Made by a program: the position numbers and the translations under genes. DNA of 20,108 bases from a virus: IMG/VR virus record IMGVR_UViG_3300050821_016787, positions 1 to 20,108 of that record. One strand, 5' to 3'. The notes under the pieces were generated by a model. That model was not told where the DNA came from. It worked only from the letters and a program-made list of their open reading frames with translations, and made no database searches. This document shows, piece by piece, positions 1 through 5,385 of this stretch; positions within the stretch are counted from its first letter, which is position 1, and each line of letters begins with the position of its first letter.

Positions 1-735
1 CAATTGCGCAGCGGATGTGCTAGGCAGATCTGCTGCCGGGCCGCCCAGCTCATCTGCGCGGCGTTGCGGTCGGACACCCAGTAGTCCGGGCGGACCTCCA
101 GTAGTCCGGGCGGACCTCGCCGAGGAACTCTTCCACCACCGCACGACCACGGTTCGGGCGAATGACGAAGCAGGCGCCGTCGCCATGAGGGAACACCCAG
201 TTCCACCACTTGCGCTTGCCGCCCCGCATGCTGGTTGCGTCAGACTGCAGGGCGGTGCCGGAGAGCAGGTGATGACGGATCAGACTGGCCTGCCAGTCGA
301 ACGCCTTGCGGCTAGCATCAAGCACGTTGGCCAGCGTGCCCTCGCTGATCGGGGGCCCAAGCAGATCGGACATCAGCCGCGCCAGCCTCTCAAACGAGAT
401 CGCGTGGGTATAGCGCAGATACAGCACGAAGGCGTTCAAGTGGGGCCGAACGGCGAGCCCGGTTCGAGGCTGGCCGGGCCGCGGCCTTGAAGCGGCGCGC
501 ACAGCAGGGGCAGATACCGCCGTGCAGCGTCACCCGTGCCGCGTTGGGCTTGATCTCCGGCAGTTCGATCCGGTCGTATGATGTACGGCCATCTGCGGCA
601 CGCTCGATACATCCGCCCGGCAGTGCTGACACTGCGTCACCGCCACATCGTGGCGCCGGGCCGGCTGCGGATGCAGGACCCGGGCGGCACCGGGATGTCT
701 CTTGCTTTTCCGCCGGTTGGTTGGTTCACCGTTGA
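1..735 (-). pseudogene. IS66-family transposase (TnpC-like), decayed, runs off left edge
   Basis: Read on the minus strand, successive frames give consecutive parts of an IS66 transposase. First comes a zinc-ribbon region (QCCRADVSSVPQ, then YDRIELPEIKP, then GGICPCCARRFKA, about 620 down to 480). The conserved central part follows (HLNAFVLYLRYTHAISFERL, LMSDLLGPPISEGTLANVLD), and then the catalytic-domain stretch with TALQSDATSMR, KWWNWVF and EFLGEVRPDYW. The frame changes at about 570, twice near 450-490, and again at a 20-bp tandem duplication (79-118). After the duplication VSDRNAAQMSWAARQQIC continues to the window edge. IS66 transposases move DNA by DDE chemistry, but this copy cannot give a full-length protein. 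Family assignment is strong from the motifs. The remaining C-terminus and the element ends lie outside the window or are not visible. Confidence 0.85.
79..118. repeat. 20-bp perfect tandem duplication inside the IS66 gene
   Basis: The unit CAGTAGTCCGGGCGGACCTC occurs twice back to back (79-98 and 99-118). Because 20 is not a multiple of three it shifts the transposase frame. Removing one copy rejoins EVRPDYW directly to VSDRNAAQM, the expected IS66 continuation. This reads as a slippage or short duplication event in a gene no longer under selection. Confidence 0.9.
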
Positions 736-784
736 GCTTGTCTCCCCGCGACGGCGGGAAGCAGAATCAATAGGAAAATAAAGC

Positions 785-814
785 TTGACTTTACCGAGCT
801 AGTTGAGCTATCGT
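785..814 (+). promoter_or_regulatory. candidate sigma-70-type promoter ahead of leader A
   Basis: TTGACT (785-790) is a good -35 match. The best -10 match at a workable distance is TATCGT (809-814, 18-bp spacer), which is weak but typical of degenerate alphaproteobacterial -10 boxes. It would start transcription just before the repeated leader. It rests on sequence match only. Copy B has a TTGACT at 1314-1319 but no convincing -10 partner. Confidence 0.3.
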
Positions 815-819
815 CTCGG

Positions 820-993
820 TTGTCAACGGGCGTACTGCGCTAACCGTCAAGCTCTCCCCTTTGAAATCCTACAGCCTCGCCGCAGGGCGGATCGAGCCAA
901 TCGGTCCGCCCCACCCGCGTTCGGCCGGTATGGGGGTCACGCTTGTGCGAATGCTCGGGCTGACAAACTACCATCCTGAAAGGGAAATACGCC
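820..993 (+). promoter_or_regulatory. structured leader A (two hairpins) before small ORF A
   Basis: Hairpin I spans 829-841: GGCGT, loop ACT, GCGCT, with G-U pairs at both ends. Hairpin II spans 885-911: an 11-bp stem GGGCGGATCGA / TCGGTCCGCCC with the 5-base loop GCCAA and one G-U pair. A ribosome site (GAAAGGGAA, near 979-987) precedes the ATG at 994. The same two hairpins occur at the matching places in leader B, with several changes that keep pairing. I do not recognise a known riboswitch class. A cis-acting RNA role is inferred, not shown. Confidence 0.45.
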
Positions 994-1167
994 ATGAAGT
1001 CCGTCGCGCAGGTCGTTTCTAGTGAAGCAGCCCCTGCAACCGCCGACACCAGCCGAATTCGCAATAACGGCACTCCCCGTGCCCCCTCGGCTATCCCGAC
1101 GGCGGTCGCCGACCTGGGCAAGATCCGCCTGGGCGGCGCGTGCCGCATGCCCCGCAAGGCAACCTGA
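994..1167 (+). CDS. small ORF A (57 aa), MKSV-type, unknown function
   Basis: This ATG-initiated 57-codon ORF follows a purine-rich ribosome site. The peptide starts MKSVAQVVSSEAAPA, has a Ser/Thr/Pro-rich middle, and ends with a basic block ADLGKIRLGGACRMPRKAT. The first residues and the ATG context match small ORF B. The C-terminal block resembles what copy B encodes in a shifted frame (ADQGSIRVGDTYRLH). There is no clear signal peptide or membrane helix. The layout, a short peptide gene with a conserved start and tail just before a larger gene, is the kind seen for peptide precursors or leader peptides, but no family is recognised. It could also be a decayed duplicate that is no longer translated. 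Confidence 0.4.
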   Translation: MKSVAQVVSSEAAPATADTSRIRNNGTPRAPSAIPTAVADLGKIRLGGACRMPRKAT

Positions 1168-1258
1168 ACAAGGTTGCGGCTTGGCGACCTATCCCGATTT
1201 GGCCATCGGGCCGCTGCCATCTCGGCTGGTTCAACGCCCGTCCTGTGAGCGCTCTGCG

Positions 1259-1294
1259 CTGTCCCGATATCTTGACGCCACTGTACGGTTTTAG
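1259..1294 (+). pseudogene. fossil of the DUF6065-like gene start in copy A
   Basis: CTG TCC CGA TAT CTT GAC GCC ACT GTA CGG TTT TAG reads LSRYLDATVRF then stop. It lines up codon for codon with the true gene start at 1768 (MSRFPAPIVQF). The ATG has become CTG and the twelfth codon is a stop. This shows that the duplication took in the beginning of the downstream gene, so copy A was once a leader for the same gene or is a partial copy of it. Confidence 0.55.
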
Positions 1295-1324
1295 AAAACG
1301 CCAGTTTAAGCTATTGACTTATTG

Positions 1325-1493
1325 GTCAACGGCGCACTGCGCCGACTGTCAAGCTCTTCCTTTGAACTCCTGTCGCGTTCCGCTGGGTGGATCACGCTAA
1401 TCGATCCGTCACGCACGTGTATGGCCGCTGTCGGAGCCTTCGCTTACGCAAACGCTCCACCGTGACAAACCATCACTTGAAAGGAAATACGCT
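1325..1493 (+). promoter_or_regulatory. structured leader B (two hairpins) before small ORF B
   Basis: Hairpin I spans 1331-1343: GGCGC, loop ACT, GCGCC; the two wobble pairs of copy A have become Watson-Crick pairs here. Hairpin II spans 1386-1410 at the same relative position as in copy A. Core pairs are kept, T1392-A1404 replaces a wobble, and G1387-T1409 and T1388-G1408 stay paired as wobbles. There are mismatches next to the loop. AAAGGAAA precedes the ATG at 1494. The role is inferred as cis-regulatory RNA. Confidence 0.45.
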
Positions 1494-1652
1494 ATGAAGT
1501 CGGTCCCGCAGGCCACTTTTCGCCCCGAGATCACTGCTGTCTACGTCGGTCGGATTGGCTGCGATGGCACTTGTCGTCCCCCTCGCTCACACCCCCGGTC
1601 TTCGCCGACCAAGGCAGTATCCGCGTGGGCGATACGTATCGGCTGCACATGA
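1494..1652 (+). CDS. small ORF B (52 aa), probably frameshifted copy of small ORF A
   Basis: ATG with a ribosome site AAAGGAAA. The peptide begins MKSVPQATFRPEITAVYVGR, so it shares the MKSV start with copy A, then becomes Arg/Pro-rich. The block equivalent to copy A's C-terminus (GCC GAC CAA GGC and on, 1604 onward, ending in TAA at about 1676) lies in another frame and reads ADQGSIRVGDTYRLHMSLKR. This suggests that small indels have changed the frame. A third frame carries a hydrophobic run LAAMALVVPLA (from 1555). No function is recognised, and it may no longer be a working gene. Confidence 0.35.
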   Translation: MKSVPQATFRPEITAVYVGRIGCDGTCRPPRSHPRSSPTKAVSAWAIRIGCT

Positions 1653-1767
1653 GCCTCAAGCGAGCCTAAATCGGGTTTCGACCCGGCGACTTGCCCCTGC
1701 TCAATCACCAAGCCGCTGTCGTCCCGACTTTATCAATATCAATGCCTGTCCCCGCGAGCGTTCCGCC

Positions 1768-2550
1768 ATGTCCCGATTTCCTGCCCCCATCGTACAGTTT
1801 TATCGTTTGATCGACCAAGCGCGTCCACCCCAGCGAGCCGATCGCTCGGCTGCCGGAACACTGCCAACCCGTGCCTACCGCTATTGCGAAGCCGTCACCA
1901 GCGCGACCGCTTTCGGTTGGTGGGCATTCCCACCAACCGACTTGATGCTCCTGTGGGATGGAATGGACATCTTTTGGCAGTACGAGGGCGTCTCTGATTG
2001 GCTACCCTTGATGCCATCAGCTCAATTCCCGGGCTTCGCAGCGCAGTTCAACGCGGCTGCGACACCAGACCTACAGAACTGTTCACCACCGTTTCTGACA
2101 GCTTTGCCGGAGCCAGGGTTACTGCAGATTTGGACTGGGCTCATGGCACGCACCGCTCCCGGTTGGCATTTGCTCCTCCGAGCTCCAGCCAATCTTCCGA
2201 CGTCGGGTGGCTTTAGTCTCTATGAAGGCATTGTCGCAACCGATCGATGGTTCGGACCATTGTTCATCAATCTGCGTCTCACCCGCTCTCATCTTCCAGT
2301 AAGAATGCGTGCCGACTTCCCACTCCTACACATCCAGCCAGTACAACAAATCGCGTATTCTGAGGAGGTCTTGTCGTCCGTAAGCGTCCTGAGCGATATG
2401 AGCGAACTGCAGGATACAGATTGGGCAGACTACCGCTCAACCATCGTCATCCCAAATGAGGACCAAGATCGAGCATTTGGGGCGTATGCGGTCGCGACAC
2501 GCAAGCAACGGCAAACAGTGTGTCCCTTTGCCGATGGCGCGGCGCGTTAA
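1768..2550 (+). CDS. DUF6065-like protein (260 aa)
   Basis: The ATG at 1768 is chosen because the repeat alignment with copy A and the change in composition both mark MSRFPAPIVQF as the start; upstream in-frame codons belong to the leader and small ORF. The protein has an aromatic-rich N-terminal half (FGWWAFPPTDLMLLWDG, residues 49-65). A central signature follows (WTGLMARTAPGWHLLLRAP, about 122-140), then YEGIVATDRWFGPLFINLRL (152-171) and FPLLHIQPV (184-192). As I recall it, this is the conserved pattern of DUF6065, a family of unknown biochemistry. No signal peptide or membrane helix is evident, so it is probably cytoplasmic. Its upstream region is tandemly duplicated. Its end meets the convergent response-regulator gene with a 7-base gap. 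Family assignment is fairly sure; function is unknown. Confidence 0.75.
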   Translation: MSRFPAPIVQFYRLIDQARPPQRADRSAAGTLPTRAYRYCEAVTSATAFGWWAFPPTDLMLLWDGMDIFWQYEGVSDWLPLMPSAQFPGFAAQFNAAATPDLQNCSPPFLTALPEPGLLQIWTGLMARTAPGWHLLLRAPANLPTSGGFSLYEGIVATDRWFGPLFINLRLTRSHLPVRMRADFPLLHIQPVQQIAYSEEVLSSVSVLSDMSELQDTDWADYRSTIVIPNEDQDRAFGAYAVATRKQRQTVCPFADGAAR

Positions 2551-2557
2551 GGCAGAG

Positions 2558-3031
2558 TTACACGGGCACTAGCCGAGTACAGTGCCCCTTGCGGCCGGCG
2601 CGAAAAATAAAATCAACGACGGCGCCTATGCTCGGCAATCTAGGGGACTTCACCACAGCCTCGAGTTTCCACAGTTCCTCTACTGCGTCCGCGGCTCCGG
2701 CAAGTGCAGGATCGTCGCCAGTAAGCAGTAGAATTGGCAAGCTGCAGTCGTACCGAGCAACGGTCATCATGACATAGCAGCCGTCCTGCCCCTTACAATC
2801 CAAATCGGCCACGACTCCCATTGGACGATATTCCCGCAGCGCACTAGCCAGGTCCCGTTCACTGGGAAACCTCTCAACGGCGATATCAAGAAAATCGCAT
2901 ATCGGCTGGAGCGCGGCAGCGATCCCATCTCCGTCCTCAACGATCAACAACAGCGGATGCCGCTGTATCGGCACCGTATTGCGAGCGCTGTCGGCGGGCT
3001 CGATTTCGATCAAACGCTGCATAAAGGTCAT
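2558..3031 (-). CDS. stand-alone response regulator receiver protein (157 aa)
   Basis: The ATG at 3031 has an ideal ribosome site, GGAGGTG, a few bases upstream; the longer frame would start at a TTG without such a site. A CheY-like receiver domain covers about residues 26-147. PLLLIVED supplies the acidic pair (E32, D33), D76 in VADLDCKGQDG is the expected phosphoacceptor, T104 in LLLTGDD is the conserved Thr, and K128 in VVKSP is the conserved Lys. There is no output domain, and the about 25-residue N-terminal tail is not part of the fold. It would be phosphorylated by a histidine kinase encoded elsewhere and act by protein contact. It stands alone, converging on the DUF6065-like gene and upstream of no kinase in this window. 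Confidence 0.85.
   Translation of the reverse strand: MTFMQRLIEIEPADSARNTVPIQRHPLLLIVEDGDGIAAALQPICDFLDIAVERFPSERDLASALREYRPMGVVADLDCKGQDGCYVMMTVARYDCSLPILLLTGDDPALAGAADAVEELWKLEAVVKSPRLPSIGAVVDFIFRAGRKGHCTRLVPV
2564..2587. terminator. inverted repeat between two convergent genes
   Basis: GGGCACT (2564-2570) and AGTGCCC (2581-2587) form a perfect 7-bp stem with a 10-base loop, 14 bases after the stop of the DUF6065-like gene and inside the last codons of the convergent response regulator. There is no U-run on either side, so it is not a classic intrinsic terminator. It may slow polymerase from both sides. Confidence 0.3.
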
Positions 3032-3207
3032 TATCACCTCCAACGTCTTTCATTCCTGCATCTCAGCAGAGCTCATTTAGCCCTGTTAGCGACATCGGCG
3101 AGTGTGCGACGAAAGCGGCACTTGTTAAAGTCCACAGATGGTCAGTTCATCGTCAGTTTGCGGGAAAAAAGCGCGAAAGTGCGTGAATAGCCAGGGCCAG
3201 CCGACGG

Positions 3208-3657
3208 CTAGCCACGGAGCAGGGTGACAGACCAGTGGCACCGGCCCGATGTCAGCGTCCCGACGATCCGCTCGGTGCCGTCCAGGCGCTGAATCCGACC
3301 TAGAAACCCTATAGAGATAGATTTATTTCCTGGGGTCGGGCGAACTGCCTCTCCCGAGAGATCTCCCGCGGGGCCGATCTTGCCTTGCAACACGGCTGTG
3401 CTTTGGAACGGGTCGAAGGCGAACGTATTACTTCCCACCGACATTAGCCCCGTGGTCGGTAGCCCACAATCAGCGTCGACCGGGGTAACCGGACCGACCC
3501 AGCGCCCCTCTGGGCCAGCCCAAGGCAACACTCTCCCAGATTGCAGCCGCTCGCCCGGATCCCCGGCACAGGCTGCTAGACACAACAGCCACACGAAGCT
3601 CACCGCCCCGCTCAAAGGCGAAACACGGCGTTTAGGAAAAAAGGCTTGACCAAACAC
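3208..3657 (-). CDS. putative small lipoprotein (149 aa)
   Basis: The GTG at 3657 is preceded by AGGAG with a 7-base gap, which fixes the start. The N-terminus is a lipoprotein signal: basic KRR (9-11), a hydrophobic core GAVSFVWLLCLAA, and lipobox LAAC with the lipidated Cys at residue 30. The mature part is about 120 residues and rich in Gly, Pro and Thr. It has segments (GRWVGPVTP, SGRCHWSVTLLRG) that suggest a small beta-rich periplasmic domain with cysteines at 64 and about 141. I do not recognise a family. It is probably anchored in the outer membrane. It faces the phage cassette divergently and looks like host rather than phage coding sequence. Confidence 0.7.
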   Translation of the reverse strand: MFGQAFFPKRRVSPLSGAVSFVWLLCLAACAGDPGERLQSGRVLPWAGPEGRWVGPVTPVDADCGLPTTGLMSVGSNTFAFDPFQSTAVLQGKIGPAGDLSGEAVRPTPGNKSISIGFLGRIQRLDGTERIVGTLTSGRCHWSVTLLRG

Positions 3658-3675
3658 CCCAAACTCCTGTATAGC
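3646..3675 (+). promoter_or_regulatory. candidate promoter upstream of the phage operon
   Basis: TTGACC (3646-3651) and TATAGC (3670-3675) are separated by 18 bp on the plus strand, with TG directly before the -10. This is the best promoter match ahead of the structural genes, about 190 bases before the first phage ORF. It overlaps the start of the divergent lipoprotein gene. The 3676-3866 stretch after it holds no gene I can support. Confidence 0.35.
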
Positions 3676-3866
3676 TTTTTGTATGATGCCGAAACCGAGA
3701 CGCGGCGCCAGTCCCCTTCTCCCGATGCAGTCCCCCTCCGCACGTCGCCGGCCCTGCCTGTCAGCAATGTCGATCGCAAGAAATTAGAAGACGAGGGCCA
3801 GCCGGCCTGCACTCGGGCGTGGCAGAGTCGACCCTTCGATCCAGACCGGCCGCAAATTGCGTAATC

Positions 3867-3962
3867 ATGGGTAATTCAATCAACGCGGTTCCACGCGAAG
3901 AAACCCTGACTTTGTGTGCTGCCACGGACCCAACAGTGCATCGCATGGTGGCGAGGTGGTGA
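3867..3962 (+). CDS. 31-aa ORF overlapping the terminase start
   Basis: ATG GGT AAT TCA and on reads MGNSINAVPREETLTLCAAT, then DPTVHRMVARW and stop (TGA 3960-3962), overlapping the terminase frame at its probable start. There is no good ribosome site. It could be a short translationally coupled leader, the stump of a small-terminase gene, or the true terminase N-terminus cut off by a one-base frameshift: the terminase frame continues right at this stop with VVISPDQIR. Confidence 0.3.
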   Translation: MGNSINAVPREETLTLCAATDPTVHRMVARW

Positions 3963-5338
3963 TTTCCCCGGACCAGATTCGTTGCAATCTGATGGAGTGG
4001 GCCGAGGTAGCGACGCGAGGCTACGGTCAAAAACTAGCAAAGCACCATCGCCTGCTGGTGGATGAGCTGGAGGCGCTGAGTCGTGGAGATACGGATCGAC
4101 TGATGGTACAGATGCCGCCAGGATCGGCGAAATCGACCTATACATCGATCCTTCTTCCCGCCTGGTGGTTTACACGGCACCCAAAGGACTCGATTATCGC
4201 GACTTCACACACTGCGGGTCTTGCCACATATTTCGGCCGTCGTGCCCGTGCCATTATAGCAGAAGAGACGCGTTCGCTGGGGTACGACATAGCGACGCGC
4301 GTTCGGGGCAACTCTCAGTGGTTCACCTCATTAGGCGGTGAATATTACGCGGTCGGCATTCGCGGCGCGATGATTGGGCGCCGAGCCGATTTGGCGATAG
4401 TTGATGACCCCGTGAAGTCACAGGCAGAGGCGGACAGCCCCATCCATCGGGATCGCATTTGGGACTGGTTTAGATCTGATCTGATCCCGCGCCTGAAACC
4501 CGGAGCACGCATCATCCTGATCATGACCCGCTGGCACCAGGACGACCTTTGTGGCCGTCTGCTCGCACAAGCGCCCAGCGAATGGCGTTGCTTGAGGCTG
4601 CCAGCGCTAGCGGAAGAGAGCGATCAGTTGAACCGTTCCCCTGGCGAGCCCCTCTGGCCGGAGTGGGAGGATATCCAAGGACTGTTACGCCGCCGCGCGT
4701 CTGTCGGCGAACGCGGGTGGGTGGCGCAATTCCAGCAGTCACCGCGGCCCGACTCAGGTACGTTATTCAAAGTCGCCGGCCTAGAATTCATCGACGAAGC
4801 ACCGCCCGGACCACTCGGACCCGTTGTGCGGGCATGGGATCTCGCGGCTACCGCGGACACGGGCCACAACGACCCTGATTGGACCGTTGGCGTCAAACTA
4901 ACGCGGCATACATCAGGACGATACACAGTCCTGGATGTGGTGCGGTTCCGCGGGACTTCGCAAGAGATGGAAGACCGTATCGCCGCTACCGCACGGATCG
5001 ACGGCCGCAGCGTGACGATCGGTCTTCCGATGGATCCAGGCCAAGCAGGTAAGAGTCAGGTTACTTATCTTACCAGACAGCTCGCCGGCCATCATGTGAT
5101 TGCCTCGCGGGAAACGGGCGCAAAAGCCACGAGGGCAGCGCCAGTCGCCTCCCAGATAGAGGCCGGAAACGTCACTCTTATTCGAGCCGACTGGAACCAC
5201 ACATTCATCGAGGAGCTACGTGATTTTCCATTTGGTCGCAAAGATGACCAGGTCGACGCGCTGTCGCGGGCCTTCACAATGCTGCTGGATATCGGCGCCC
5301 CGGCTCGAATTCTCGCGGTTCCACACATAGGCCGATAA
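3914..5338 (+). CDS. phage terminase large subunit (ATPase + nuclease)
   Basis: This packaging motor pumps DNA through the portal and cuts it into genome units. ATPase domain: Walker A PPGSAKST (residues 68-75), Walker B LAIVDD (160-165), coupling motif MTRWH (204-208). RNase H-like nuclease domain: acidic residues D309 in RAWDLAAT, D374 in PMDPGQAGK, and D445/D448 in DDQVDAL. Length (474 aa) is usual for the family. The frame is open from GTG 3914, but the residues before VISPDQIRCNL do not look like the family, so GTG 3956 or 3959 is a likely true start. A 31-aa ORF overlaps here. No small subunit gene was found before it. Followed by the portal gene after 47 bases. Confidence 0.95.
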   Translation: MCCHGPNSASHGGEVVISPDQIRCNLMEWAEVATRGYGQKLAKHHRLLVDELEALSRGDTDRLMVQMPPGSAKSTYTSILLPAWWFTRHPKDSIIATSHTAGLATYFGRRARAIIAEETRSLGYDIATRVRGNSQWFTSLGGEYYAVGIRGAMIGRRADLAIVDDPVKSQAEADSPIHRDRIWDWFRSDLIPRLKPGARIILIMTRWHQDDLCGRLLAQAPSEWRCLRLPALAEESDQLNRSPGEPLWPEWEDIQGLLRRRASVGERGWVAQFQQSPRPDSGTLFKVAGLEFIDEAPPGPLGPVVRAWDLAATADTGHNDPDWTVGVKLTRHTSGRYTVLDVVRFRGTSQEMEDRIAATARIDGRSVTIGLPMDPGQAGKSQVTYLTRQLAGHHVIASRETGAKATRAAPVASQIEAGNVTLIRADWNHTFIEELRDFPFGRKDDQVDALSRAFTMLLDIGAPARILAVPHIGR

Positions 5339-5385
5339 CCTCCCAAAGACAGGCTCGGCGATCCAATGTCGGATAGAAGGCGGTG

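Larger units (their letters stand above)
805..1304 (+). repeat. tandem repeat copy A (leader + small ORF + fossil gene start)
   Basis: This is copy A of an imperfect direct repeat with a period of about 500 bp; copy B is 1308-1806. Shared landmarks keep their order: AGCTAT, GTCAACGG, ACTGCGC, GTCAAGCTCT, a GGATC-type hairpin, TGACAAAC, the purine-rich ribosome site with AAATACGC, ATGAAGTC, GCCGACC, TGTCCCGAT and GTAC(G/A)GTTTTA. The two small-ORF ATGs (994 and 1494) are exactly 500 bp apart, and the second hairpin keeps an exact 500-bp offset. The middle of the small ORF is the most diverged part. Confidence 0.75.
1308..1806 (+). repeat. tandem repeat copy B (leader + small ORF + functional gene start)
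   Basis: This is the second copy of the roughly 500-bp direct repeat. It keeps all landmarks of copy A in order, but its last part runs into an intact reading frame (MSRFPAPIVQF and on) instead of stopping. It therefore forms the immediate upstream region of the DUF6065-like gene. Confidence 0.75.

Noticed and set aside
936-964. Third conserved hairpin in the leaders (GGAGC/GCTCC in copy B)
   Set aside because: Copy B can form it (around 1433-1457), but copy A has only a weak GTCA/TGAC alternative at a different place, so conservation is not supported.
840-1220. Minus-strand 126-aa ORF across leader A
   Set aside because: It lies antisense over the leader and small ORF A, has Arg/Pro-biased composition typical of shadow frames, and shows no family pattern.
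1604-1676. Small ORF tail as a lasso-peptide core (GSIRVGD with Asp at position 7)
   Set aside because: The residue two before the core is Asp rather than the expected Thr, copy A has no acidic residue at positions 7-9, and no lasso cyclase or protease is nearby.
3193-3215. Palindrome GGCCAGCCGACGGCTAGCC as a terminator for the lipoprotein gene
   Set aside because: The apical loop is too small, the arms contain a mismatch, and the nearest T-run on the minus strand is too far downstream.
3646-3864. Plus-strand 72-aa ORF between the lipoprotein and the phage operon
   Set aside because: It starts inside the divergent gene, has no ribosome site, and has Pro/Ser/Arg-biased composition without a family pattern.
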